Shown: positions 34,166-42,459 of the stretch, one piece after another | Layout: each line of letters opens with the position of its first letter | Numbering within the stretch: the first letter of the stretch is position 1 | Assembly: GCF_038004425.1 (NCBI RefSeq) | Contig: NZ_JBBORC010000001.1 | Span: 1,713,001-1,777,000 of the forward strand | Reading direction: 5' to 3' | Source of the DNA: Solibacillus sp. FSL W7-1464 | GTDB lineage: Bacteria; Bacillota; Bacilli; Bacillales_A; Planococcaceae | DNA length: 64,000 nt | Translations under genes and position numbers: made by a program | Notes under the pieces: generated by a model | What the model was told of the DNA's origin: nothing | Database searches by the model: none | What the model saw: the letters and a program-made list of their open reading frames with translations, nothing else

Positions 34166-35096
34166 TTTTCCGGATGATCTTTTTGATGAAAAGAAAATCA
34201 AGAAAGCAGTAAAAAGAGGGAAAATGAAAACAATCATTACGGTAATTATTATTTCTTTCTTGGTATTCGTTGTTTTAAACATAGCTAATTCTGCAATTTT
34301 GGCAAACTATAGTGAAAAGGCATTTAAGCAGTGGGATGCTTATGTCCGTCTCAGCACGCCAAACGGTTACATAAGTGAAACCGTAGAGTCCAGAGGTTTA
34401 TTGGGCGGAGTAAGCAACTATGAAATTTCGAAAGACTTTAAAATCAAATCGGTTGTGATTGAACGAAAACAATATTCATTTGGTCTGTTGCCATCTGTTC
34501 TAACATCTAGATACTCAGGTGGGAAAATAGGGTTGAAAGATAAAGATTGGCATTTTGGCTATAAAGAAAATGGTTGGCGAGAAATGATGTTTTTCCATCC
34601 GAATGTAACCTATCAAAAATATAAAGATGATGAAGGACAGATAGAGCGTATGCACGGCGATAAAATTTATGAAGTGGCACTTTCCTTTGATCGGCCATAC
34701 AAACCAGGAGAAATTTTCGTACAGCTTCCCGAAATGACATGGTTTTGGATAGATACTTATAGTAGTGAACAATTAAACGAGTTTCAACAAGAGGCAAAAG
34801 AAAATGATGGGTCTTCAACATTTATTAGGGAATATGATACGCTGGGGTTTTCAATAAACAGGCCTTATATTTCAATCCATGATTTAGAAGGAGAGTATGA
34901 CGAATTTCTGGAATTATTGCAAATGAGTATTTCCCCTGATCACCAACAAGCTTTTAACAGGATGAAAGATATCAAGTTAGAGGATGTAGAAATATTGGGG
35001 GCAGTTGTTTATGGAACAAAGAAAGAAATTGTAGAAATATTAAAAGAGCCGATGATAAAAGCTTCATCAATAGGAGGAGTCATTGAAAATTATTAG
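34158..35096 (+). CDS. Anti-sigma factor, sigma-regulator N/C-terminal domain type
   Basis: 312 residues: a short cytoplasmic N-terminus starting DDLFDEKKIKKAVKRGK, one membrane segment (about 25-44), and a large outer domain with GLLGGVSNYEISKDFK, REMMFFHPNV and AVVYGTKKEIVEILKEP. This is the layout of the sigma factor regulator N- and C-terminal domain family. It should hold the preceding sigma factor inactive until a signal at the membrane is sensed. Confidence 0.8.
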   Translation: MNDFPDDLFDEKKIKKAVKRGKMKTIITVIIISFLVFVVLNIANSAILANYSEKAFKQWDAYVRLSTPNGYISETVESRGLLGGVSNYEISKDFKIKSVVIERKQYSFGLLPSVLTSRYSGGKIGLKDKDWHFGYKENGWREMMFFHPNVTYQKYKDDEGQIERMHGDKIYEVALSFDRPYKPGEIFVQLPEMTWFWIDTYSSEQLNEFQQEAKENDGSSTFIREYDTLGFSINRPYISIHDLEGEYDEFLELLQMSISPDHQQAFNRMKDIKLEDVEILGAVVYGTKKEIVEILKEPMIKASSIGGVIENY

Positions 35097-35186
35097 TTGA
35101 TGTGAACCTGATATTCTAACGGAAAGGTAATAGAATCCTTACTAAAGAAGGGTTTATTCCGTAAAGGAAATTTTGCGGAAAGTAAA

Positions 35187-35224
35187 AAAATCCAGTTTTC
35201 TTACAAAGGAAAACTGGATTTTTG
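35187..35224. terminator. Bidirectional terminator
   Basis: AAAATCCAGTTTTC (35187-35200) pairs perfectly with GAAAACTGGATTTT (35209-35222), with A before and T after. It serves the anti-sigma gene and the convergent methyltransferase. Confidence 0.9.
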
Positions 35225-35248
35225 TTTGTTTCCAATGGGAACGGTATT

Positions 35249-36064
35249 TTACAAATCAGCGCACAGCACAAAACTATTTAACGATAAGGGAGGCTTTGCC
35301 TGCTCATTCATTAAATAGGCATAACTATGAATCAATGACTGAATTTTAGTCGGAACCTCCGGGAATTCATTTAGCAAGTAATTACTGTAGTCGACTTCCC
35401 AAGACCCGTCCTGCAAATAGCTGGCGTCGACGGTTTGTTCAACATTGATCGAAAAGCCTTCACTATGCATAAGTTCCTTTATTTGCGTTTTATGAAAGAG
35501 ATTTTGGATATTCCCATCATTTTCTGTAAAAGCTGTATAAAGCAACGCAATATTGGCTGCGCAAAAATGGGCACGCTGGGCATCCATTGTATAATCGATA
35601 TCCCATTCAGCAAAACAGATTCGATCTGCTACTTGCTTGATTTTTTGCATGTAATTCTTTAAGAGCTCAATACTTTCGAAATACCATGAACAATGGGATA
35701 GTACAACGACATCAAATTTCTCGTCGAACGCCATTTGCAAAAAGTCCGTTTCAAAGTGGAAGTCGATTCGCTGTCCTAATGGGGATTTAGAAATCGTTTC
35801 TGCAGCTTCGCCTAATGTGATTGGTGCACCGTATTCAGTTGAGGCAATATCGATTGCAACAACATGTCCTGTTTCTCCGACCGCATCTGCCAATACGACC
35901 GTTGTGTCACCTTGACCGCATCCGATTTCAAGTACTTTCATACCTTTCTTAATTTGAAAGGTTTTTACTAGCTCAACACGATGTGTTAATTGTGTACGTT
36001 GGATTGTATCGTCTCCGATGATTTTCATACAGTTTAATAAATGGTCCAATGTTTTCAGCTCCAA
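35249..36064 (-). CDS. SAM-dependent methyltransferase
   Basis: 271 residues with a class I methyltransferase core: MKVLEIGCGQGDTTVVLAD (SAM loop), VVAIDIAS (acidic ribose-binding residue) and FDVVVLSHCSWYFES (motif IV region). A helical C-terminal part follows. Substrate unknown. It stands alone. Confidence 0.85.
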   Translation of the reverse strand: MELKTLDHLLNCMKIIGDDTIQRTQLTHRVELVKTFQIKKGMKVLEIGCGQGDTTVVLADAVGETGHVVAIDIASTEYGAPITLGEAAETISKSPLGQRIDFHFETDFLQMAFDEKFDVVVLSHCSWYFESIELLKNYMQKIKQVADRICFAEWDIDYTMDAQRAHFCAANIALLYTAFTENDGNIQNLFHKTQIKELMHSEGFSINVEQTVDASYLQDGSWEVDYSNYLLNEFPEVPTKIQSLIHSYAYLMNEQAKPPLSLNSFVLCADL

Positions 36065-36303
36065 TAATGTTTGATTTTTAAGCCTATTTTTCAGCTCAAT
36101 ATTAGTTCTGAACGTTCCACCTGTTTTATAACATCAATTCATCGACTCCTTTTTATAAGTCTATTAATACATGGTGACGAGTAAGAGAGCAATGATTATT
36201 TGAAAGTAAAATTACAGAAATAAGAAAATAAGATGTTTTAATAAATAATTTGGTAATAGCTATTGTAGAAATAGGTAAATATTAGTATTTTGTGAATTCC
36301 TAG

Positions 36304-36333
36304 TTGACTAATAAGGAATGTTTGTAATAAGAT
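36304..36333 (+). promoter_or_regulatory. Candidate sigma-A promoter of the ThrC-like/ABC operon
   Basis: TTGACT (36304-36309) and TAAGAT (36328-36333) are 18 bases apart. The rest of 36065-36300 holds no gene. Confidence 0.55.
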
Positions 36334-36347
36334 GATTTTAATTCAAT

Positions 36348-36430
36348 AATCAAGTTAGTTGATTGGAAAACCAAAGACTACAATTATCTCTTTTTCTATA
36401 AGGGGGAAATTGTGGTCTTTTTTCTTTTTT
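36348..36430 (+). promoter_or_regulatory. Possible transcription attenuator in the operon leader
   Basis: A short hairpin AATCAA-GTTAG-TTGATT (36348-36364) is followed by a strong terminator hairpin AAAGACTACAATT (36373-36385) with AATTGTGGTCTTT (36408-36420), and then by a T-rich tract to 36430. It lies between the candidate promoter and the operon, with no plus-strand gene upstream whose end it could mark. A conditional terminator is inferred; no known riboswitch class recognised. Confidence 0.5.
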
Positions 36431-36469
36431 CTTATTTACATAACTTACATACATTAGAGGGGGATAACC

Positions 36470-37696
36470 ATGAGCAAATTTAGTTACGTATCACATTTAG
36501 AATGTCCGAAATGTGATGAAAAATATAGGGAAGATCAAATTCATCACTTATGTAATTGTGGATCACCATTATTAGTTCGTTATGACTTAGAAAAAGTTAA
36601 GAAAAATGTTTCAAGGGATGATATTTCAAATCGTAAAAATAGCTTATGGCGCTATCATGAACTACTACCTGTACATAGCGAAGAAAATGTCATTTCCCTT
36701 GGTGAAGGTATTACACCATTTGAAAAACTCAATACTTTGGGCGCAGAGTACGGTTTAAACAATTTATATATTAAAGATGAAGGCATTATTCCAACCGGCT
36801 CTTTTAAAACGAGAGGAGCTAGTGTAGGGGTATCAAAAGCATCAGAGCTTGGCGTTAAACAATTAGCGATGCCGACGAATGGTAATGCAGGTGCAGCATG
36901 GGCACTTTATGCATCGAAAGCGAACATCAAAGCAACGATCGTTATGCCACTGGATGCGCCCGAAATTACACGAAAAGAAGTGTATATTGCAGGCGGTGAT
37001 TTGCATTTAATTAACGGTTTAATCAGTGATGCAGGGAAGGTAGTTGGCCAATTAGTACAAAATGAAGGAGTTTACGATGCTTCAACACTAAAAGAGCCTT
37101 ACCGTATCGAAGGTAAAAAAACGATGGGATATGAAATTATTGAGCAGTTTGGCTGGAATGTACCGGACGTCATTTTATATCCGACAGGCGGCGGTGTAGG
37201 GATTATAGGGATTTACAAAGCAATTGTTGAGTTACAGGAATTAGGTTGGATCGAAAAAGGGAAATTCCCTCGATTAGTGGCTGTCCAAGCTGAGGGTTGT
37301 GCACCGATTGTAGAAGCGTGGAAGAAAGGCCAAAAAGAATCGGTTTTCTTTGAAAATTCTAAGACGTGTGCGTTTGGTATTAATGTCCCGAAAGCATTAG
37401 GAGATTTCTTGGTACTAGAAAGCATTTATACGACGGAAGGCTGTGCGATTGCAGTTTCAGAGAAAGAATTATTAGAAGCACAGAAGCAGGTAGCTTCATT
37501 AGAGGGGAATTTTATTTGTCCGGAGGGTGCGGCTACATTTGCGGCTGCGAGAAAATTGCGTGAGCAAGGATGGATTCAAGCCGATGAGCACGTAGTTTGT
37601 CTTAATACGGGATTAGGGGTTAAATATCCTGAAACGGTTGAAATTGAAGGTGTGCAAACACTACAGCCAGGAGACAAGATTTATGTAAATAATTAA
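36470..37696 (+). CDS. Threonine synthase-like PLP-dependent enzyme
   Basis: 408 residues, fold-type II PLP enzyme. An N-terminal zinc ribbon has cysteines at 12, 15, 28 and 30. The PLP lysine is K113 in PTGSFKTRGA. The substrate-carboxylate loop is PTNGNAGAAW and the phosphate-binding loop is PTGGGVGIIG. Threonine synthases make threonine from O-phosphohomoserine; related enzymes make cysteate or diaminopropionate. It heads an operon with a complete amino acid importer and is not next to hom or thrB, so a catabolic or specialised role is possible. AGAGGGGG precedes the ATG. Confidence 0.85.
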   Translation: MSKFSYVSHLECPKCDEKYREDQIHHLCNCGSPLLVRYDLEKVKKNVSRDDISNRKNSLWRYHELLPVHSEENVISLGEGITPFEKLNTLGAEYGLNNLYIKDEGIIPTGSFKTRGASVGVSKASELGVKQLAMPTNGNAGAAWALYASKANIKATIVMPLDAPEITRKEVYIAGGDLHLINGLISDAGKVVGQLVQNEGVYDASTLKEPYRIEGKKTMGYEIIEQFGWNVPDVILYPTGGGVGIIGIYKAIVELQELGWIEKGKFPRLVAVQAEGCAPIVEAWKKGQKESVFFENSKTCAFGINVPKALGDFLVLESIYTTEGCAIAVSEKELLEAQKQVASLEGNFICPEGAATFAAARKLREQGWIQADEHVVCLNTGLGVKYPETVEIEGVQTLQPGDKIYVNN

Positions 37697-37721
37697 TCGT
37701 TAGCTAGCGGGGAGATAAATT

Positions 37722-38381
37722 ATGGATTGGCAATATTTCAGTGAAGTATTACCACATTACAAAATGGCACTTTGGCTAACGGTAAAGCTTGCTACAATCG
37801 GGATTTTCTTTGCGGTAATTGTAGGTGTTATTTGCAGTGTCATTCAATACTTCAAAATTAAATGGTTACATCAAATAGTTCAAGTATATTTGGAAATTGC
37901 TCGTAATACACCGCTGTTAATCCAGTTATTTTTCCTGTATTTTGGCTTGCCGAAAATAGGCATCACGCTCAGTGGCGAAATGTGCGGAATTATCGGATTA
38001 ACTTTTTTAGGTGGTAGCTATATGGCAGAAGTTATCCGATCTGGAATGGAGGCAGTTTCGAAAACTCAATTAGAAAGTGCAAAGGCATTAGGGCTGAGTA
38101 ATATGCAGTTAATGCGTTATGTCATTATTCCACAGGCAATTTCATATAGCGTGCCAGGTTTGGGTGCCAATTGTATTTTCTTAATTAAAGAAACATCTGT
38201 ATTTAGTGGAATTGCGATTTTAGAGCTGACTAATACAACAAAAAATTTAATGGGAATCTACTACAAAACGAATGAAGCTCTTTTCATGCTCGTAATTGGT
38301 TATTTAATCATTTTACTTCCTCTTACATTCTTCTTAATGTGGTTGGAAAGGAGAGTGCGAAATGCTGAATTCGGGGCTTAA
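37722..38381 (+). CDS. Polar amino acid ABC transporter permease
   Basis: 219 residues of the HisMQ-type permease family, about five membrane segments. The N-terminal signature is LWLTVKLATIGIFFAV and the EAA loop is ESAKALGLSNMQLMRYVIIPQA. Its end overlaps the next permease by 20 bases. The two form the heterodimeric channel of the importer. Confidence 0.92.
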   Translation: MDWQYFSEVLPHYKMALWLTVKLATIGIFFAVIVGVICSVIQYFKIKWLHQIVQVYLEIARNTPLLIQLFFLYFGLPKIGITLSGEMCGIIGLTFLGGSYMAEVIRSGMEAVSKTQLESAKALGLSNMQLMRYVIIPQAISYSVPGLGANCIFLIKETSVFSGIAILELTNTTKNLMGIYYKTNEALFMLVIGYLIILLPLTFFLMWLERRVRNAEFGA

Positions 38382-39039
38382 TGTCCTTTTTGAAGGAATA
38401 AATTTTCTTCGCTTATTAGAGGGGCTTGTTCATACGTTACGTATTGCTTTTATAGCAGTTATTATTTCGCTAGTGATGGGGACGATTATTGGGGTTATCA
38501 GAACATCCAATAATAAGTTTGTTCAGTTTCCATTTAAAATTTATTTAGAGTTATTTCGTATTATTCCAATTCTAGTCTGGCTTTTTGTCATTTATTATAT
38601 TGTACCGGTAAACTTCGATGTGGAATTAAGTGCAGAAACAGTTGCACTCATCGTTTTTAGTTTATGGGGGGCAGCAGAAATGAGTGATATTGTGCGCGGT
38701 GCAATTATTTCATTGCCTAAACACCAGGTGGAGTCAAGTAAAGCATTGGGTCTTGGGAAAATTCAAATGTACCGTTATGTACTGGTGCCTCAAGCTGCAA
38801 AACGTTCGATTCCGCCGATAATCAACCTTATTACACGTATGATTAAAACTACAGCATTGCTAACGATGATCGGTGTAGTCGAGGTGATTAAAGTAGGGCA
38901 ACAAATTATTCAAGTGAATAACACTGAATATCCGACAATTTCGTTTTGGATATACGGAGTGATATTTTTGTTATATTTTTGCATCTGTTTTCCATTATCA
39001 CGTATTTCGCGAAATCTGGAACAGAAATGGGCGATGTAA
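38362..39039 (+). CDS. Polar amino acid ABC transporter permease
   Basis: 225 residues, second HisMQ-type permease, with GLVHTLRIAFIAVIISLVMG and the EAA loop ESSKALGLGKIQMYRYVLVPQA. It overlaps the first permease and is followed by the ATPase gene after 15 bases. Confidence 0.92.
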   Translation: MLNSGLNVLFEGINFLRLLEGLVHTLRIAFIAVIISLVMGTIIGVIRTSNNKFVQFPFKIYLELFRIIPILVWLFVIYYIVPVNFDVELSAETVALIVFSLWGAAEMSDIVRGAIISLPKHQVESSKALGLGKIQMYRYVLVPQAAKRSIPPIINLITRMIKTTALLTMIGVVEVIKVGQQIIQVNNTEYPTISFWIYGVIFLLYFCICFPLSRISRNLEQKWAM

Positions 39040-39054
39040 GGAGTTGGACATAAT

Positions 39055-39798
39055 ATGGCAGAACAAATGCCGATTTTACAAATTAATGGCCTTGTCAAAA
39101 AATTTGATGACAAAGTCGTCTTAAATGGCATCGACTTGCACGTTGAGCAAGGGAAGGTTATTGCAATTTTAGGGCCGTCTGGTTGCGGGAAAAGCACATT
39201 TCTACGCTGTTTAAACGGGCTGGAGGAAGTGCAGAGTGGTGAAATTATCTTTGAAAACCAAAATCTTATTAAAGAAACTTCCAGATGGCGCGAAGTACGC
39301 CAAAAAATCGGAATGGTTTTCCAAAGCTATGACTTGTTTCCGAATTTAACGGTGATGGAAAATATTTTATTGTCTCCTACGAAAGTGCAAAAACGTTCGC
39401 GACATGAAGTTGAGGCGCAAGCAAATGAGCTGCTTGAACGAGTTGGACTGGCGGATCGTGCAAATGATTATCCGCGCCAATTATCTGGTGGGCAAAAACA
39501 ACGAATTGCAATTGTCCGTGCACTTTGTATTAACCCGGAAATTATGCTGTTTGATGAAGTAACCGCTTCTCTTGATCCAGAGATGGTACGGGAAGTATTG
39601 GATGTTATCGCGCAGCTGGCCAAGCAGGGTATGACAATGCTTATTGTGACACATGAAATGAATTTTGCAAATCTAGTAGCGGATGAAGTGATATTTATGG
39701 ATAAAGGAAAGATACATGAACGAGCATCTGCGAAGGATTTTTTCTCAAATCCTAAAACGGAGCGCGCCAAGCAATTTTTGAATATATTACAATTTTAG
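39055..39798 (+). CDS. Polar amino acid ABC transporter ATP-binding protein
   Basis: 247 residues. Walker A GPSGCGKST, Q-loop in MVFQSYDLFPN, signature LSGGQKQR, Walker B IMLFDEVT, H-loop VTHEM. The usual Walker B reads DEPT; here V replaces P, a variation also seen in this subfamily. GlnQ-like. AAGGAG precedes the ATG. Confidence 0.95.
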   Translation: MAEQMPILQINGLVKKFDDKVVLNGIDLHVEQGKVIAILGPSGCGKSTFLRCLNGLEEVQSGEIIFENQNLIKETSRWREVRQKIGMVFQSYDLFPNLTVMENILLSPTKVQKRSRHEVEAQANELLERVGLADRANDYPRQLSGGQKQRIAIVRALCINPEIMLFDEVTASLDPEMVREVLDVIAQLAKQGMTMLIVTHEMNFANLVADEVIFMDKGKIHERASAKDFFSNPKTERAKQFLNILQF

Positions 39799-39809
39799 GA
39801 GGAGAAAAA

Positions 39810-40670
39810 TTGAAAAAGATTTATTTATTCTTTTTTGTGGGGATATTAACTTTAGTATTAGCTGCATGTAGTGGTGATAATGAGGCAGTATCAGGTAATG
39901 CAACATCAGAAACAGATTCAGCAATTGATAAAATAAAAGAGCGTGGCACATTACGTGTAGCAGTATTTAGTGATAAACCGCCTTTTGGTTACGTTGATTC
40001 AAATGGTGACAACCAAGGCTATGACATTTTACTAGCAAAACGTGTTGCGAAAGATTTATTAGGTGATGAGTCAAAAATTGAGTATATCATTACAGAGCCG
40101 CAAGCACGTGTTGACTTATTAAAATCAGATAAAGTAGATATTGTTTTAGCAAACTTTACAGTAACACCAGAACGTAAAGAGCAGGTTGATTTTGCCAATC
40201 CATATATGAAAGTAGCAGTAGGTGTTGTGTCACCGGAAGGGTCGCAGATTACCTCGGCAGAACAATTAGAAGGTAAAAAACTAATTGTCCCAAAAGGTAC
40301 CACTGCAGAAACATACTTCATGAAGAATCACCCTGATGTGGAGTTAGTTAAGTATGACCAAATTACAGAGGCTTTTGAAGCGTTAAAAGATGGTCGTGGT
40401 GATGCATTGGCACAAGATAATGCACTATTATTCAGCTGGGCAAATAATAATCACGGATTCGTAGTAGCACTGCCAACATTAGGTGAACAAGATTACATTG
40501 CACCAGCAGTTAAAAAGGGCAACAAAGATCTATTAGATTGGTTAAATAGTGAGCTTGAAACATTAGGCTCTGAACAATTCTTTACCCAAGCATATGAAGA
40601 AACATTGAAGCCAGCATTCGGTGATTCAATTAGTGCGGATGAAGTAGTAGTTGAAGGTAAGACAGAATAA
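39810..40670 (+). CDS. Amino acid ABC transporter substrate-binding lipoprotein
   Basis: 286 residues. Lipobox LAAC near residue 20. Family 3 binding protein: IKERGTLRVAVFSDKPPFGYVD, GYDILLAKRVAKDLLG, ARVDLLKSDKVDIVLANFTVTPER is split over the binding cleft, and GDALAQDNALL. The residues facing the ligand fit a small polar amino acid, but the ligand cannot be read. Start TTG with AGGAGG upstream. Last gene of the operon. Confidence 0.93.
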   Translation: MKKIYLFFFVGILTLVLAACSGDNEAVSGNATSETDSAIDKIKERGTLRVAVFSDKPPFGYVDSNGDNQGYDILLAKRVAKDLLGDESKIEYIITEPQARVDLLKSDKVDIVLANFTVTPERKEQVDFANPYMKVAVGVVSPEGSQITSAEQLEGKKLIVPKGTTAETYFMKNHPDVELVKYDQITEAFEALKDGRGDALAQDNALLFSWANNNHGFVVALPTLGEQDYIAPAVKKGNKDLLDWLNSELETLGSEQFFTQAYEETLKPAFGDSISADEVVVEGKTE

Positions 40671-40724
40671 GTAACATTTCCTATTCTAATAAAGCCTAGA
40701 GAAATTACAAAACTAGGTAAATTG

Positions 40725-40763
40725 AAGAAGCTACTGTCTGTATTTTACAGAAAGTAGCTTCTT
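40725..40763 (+). terminator. Hairpin ending the amino acid importer operon
   Basis: AAGAAGCTACT (40725-40735) pairs with AGTAGCTTCTT (40753-40763). The T-run is weak (AATTT). Confidence 0.6.
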
Positions 40764-40940
40764 AATTTGGGTTTAAATAAAGTACTTCTTTTAATTCACA
40801 AAATGTTTCTCTTCCTCTGGAGATAAATAATATTATGTTAAATTAATTGTTATGTAGCTATTTACAAAGGAATAATCTCAAGAAAATAGCTGAAAATCCG
40901 AACGATTAACTTTAATCTAATAAAATAATTCGTTTTTAGG

Positions 40941-41014
40941 TTGACAACGCTTTCAATGTTTTGTAAAGTAACAGATGTCGAATGATTATTATAAAAAACA
41001 CGAAAAATGTTCGT
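40941..41014 (+). promoter_or_regulatory. guaC promoter with PurR-box-like palindrome
   Basis: TTGACA (40941-40946) and TAAAGT (40964-40969) are 17 bases apart. Downstream, ACGAA-AAATG-TTCGT (41000-41014) contains inverted CGAA/TTCG elements like the PurBox; the minus strand reads ACGAACATT. In B. subtilis guaC belongs to the PurR regulon. Between 40764 and 40940 there is no gene. Confidence 0.6.
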
Positions 41015-41032
41015 ATTTAGGAGTGTAGTGAA

Positions 41033-42016
41033 ATGATAGATACAGTATTTGATTATGAAGATATTCAATTAATCCCTGCAAAGTGCATAGTGAAAAGTCG
41101 TACAGAATGCGATGCAACCGTAACTTTGGGTAATCATACATTTAAACTTCCGGTAGTTCCGGCAAATATGCAAACAATTATTGATGAGAAATTAGCAGAA
41201 AAATTAGCTGCACAAGGCTATTTCTATATTATGCACCGTTTCCAGCCAGAAAAGCGTGTACAGTTTATCCGTGATATGCAAAGTAAAGGCTACATTGCAT
41301 CGATTTCTGTCGGTGTAAAAGATGAAGAATATACGTTCATTGAAGAGTTGAAAGATGCTCAGCTTGTACCGGATTATATTACGATTGATATCGCACACGG
41401 TCATTCAAACCAAGTCATCGAAATGATCGGCCATATTAAAAAGCATTTACCGGACAGCTTTGTTATCGCAGGAAATGTCGGTACGCCGGAAGCAGTACGT
41501 GACCTTGAAAATGCAGGTGCGGATGCGACGAAAGTTGGGATTGGCCCAGGTAAAGTGTGTATTACAAAAATTAAAACAGGCTTTGGTACAGGCGGCTGGC
41601 AGTTGGCAGCACTTCGCTGGTGTGCAAAAGCAGCTTCAAAGCCGATTATCGCGGACGGCGGTATTCGTACACATGGCGATATTGCCAAATCAGTGCGCTT
41701 TGGTGCATCCATGGTGATGATCGGTTCACTTTTTGCTGGTCATGAAGAATCACCGGGTCAAACAGTGGAAATCGACGGCAAACAAGTGAAAGAATACTTC
41801 GGTTCTGCATCTGAGTTCCAAAAAGGCGAGCGCAAAAACGTTGAAGGCAAGAAAATGTATGTCGACTCAAAAGGTTCGATTTTCGATACGTTAACTGAAA
41901 TGGAGCAAGATTTGCAGTCATCCATTTCATATGCGGGCGGGAAAACATTATCTGCGATCCGTAACGTTGATTACGCGATTGTTAAAAATTCAATTTTCAA
42001 TGGCGATAAAATTTAA
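41033..42016 (+). CDS. guaC: GMP reductase
   Basis: 327 residues of the IMPDH/GMPR TIM barrel, without CBS domains. It opens [18 protein letters not shown] and has the active-site cysteine loop [20 protein letters not shown] and [18 protein letters not shown]. It converts GMP to IMP and ammonia with NADPH, returning guanine nucleotides to the adenine branch. The short form without CBS and the CITKIKTG loop separate it from IMP dehydrogenase. GGAG lies about 10 bases before the ATG. Confidence 0.93.
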   Translation: MIDTVFDYEDIQLIPAKCIVKSRTECDATVTLGNHTFKLPVVPANMQTIIDEKLAEKLAAQGYFYIMHRFQPEKRVQFIRDMQSKGYIASISVGVKDEEYTFIEELKDAQLVPDYITIDIAHGHSNQVIEMIGHIKKHLPDSFVIAGNVGTPEAVRDLENAGADATKVGIGPGKVCITKIKTGFGTGGWQLAALRWCAKAASKPIIADGGIRTHGDIAKSVRFGASMVMIGSLFAGHEESPGQTVEIDGKQVKEYFGSASEFQKGERKNVEGKKMYVDSKGSIFDTLTEMEQDLQSSISYAGGKTLSAIRNVDYAIVKNSIFNGDKI

Positions 42017-42103
42017 TTTTATACAGCCTGCTTAAAAAGTAAGCTAGGGCTGATTTCAACATCATTACGCTGAAGTGAAATTTAAATTTTCTGATAATAA
42101 CTG

Positions 42104-42132
42104 TTGACATTTTATTTCATTGCCGGTAAACT
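42104..42132 (+). promoter_or_regulatory. Promoter of leuA
   Basis: TTGACA (42104-42109) and TAAACT (42127-42132) with a 17-base spacer, just upstream of the T-box leader. Confidence 0.75.
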
Positions 42133-42149
42133 TCATTTCAAGGTAATAT

Positions 42150-42412
42150 CTAGGCAATGATTGGAAGTAGTAAATAGCTTGTATACTTTTAGAGAGCCAG
42201 TGGGTGGTGCAAACTGGCAGATACAACTGTTGAACTCGTCCATGAGCTACGACCTGAAGTTACAGTAGGGAAGTCGGAAGTCTCCGTTAACAGACAGGCA
42301 AACTATTTGTCATTAAGTGGAATGTTTCAGTAATGGACATTCAATTTAGAGTGGTACCGCGAGTTTAACCTCGTCTCTATGGAATTCTTCATAGGGGCGA
42401 GGTTTTTGTTTT
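42150..42412 (+). promoter_or_regulatory. T-box leader, leucine specifier
   Basis: The T-box sequence AGTGGTACCGCG is at 42350-42361. It is followed by the terminator arms CCTCGTCTCTATG and CATAGGGGCGAGG (42369-42402) and a T-run. Stem I opens near AGAGAGCCAGTGGGTGGTGC. The specifier is most likely CTC at 42235-42237 (context TGAACTCG), a leucine codon, which fits leuA. Uncharged tRNA-Leu would stabilise the antiterminator and turn leuA on. Confidence 0.92.
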
Positions 42413-42459
42413 TATTCACTGTTTTAAAATCTATTTTGAGAAGAAAAGGGGAAATGAAA

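Noticed and set aside
42379-42459. N-terminal extension of LeuA from the ATG at 42379
   Set aside because: That stretch is the T-box terminator hairpin and T-run, and the added residues are unlike any LeuA start. The ATG at 42460 has its own ribosome binding site.
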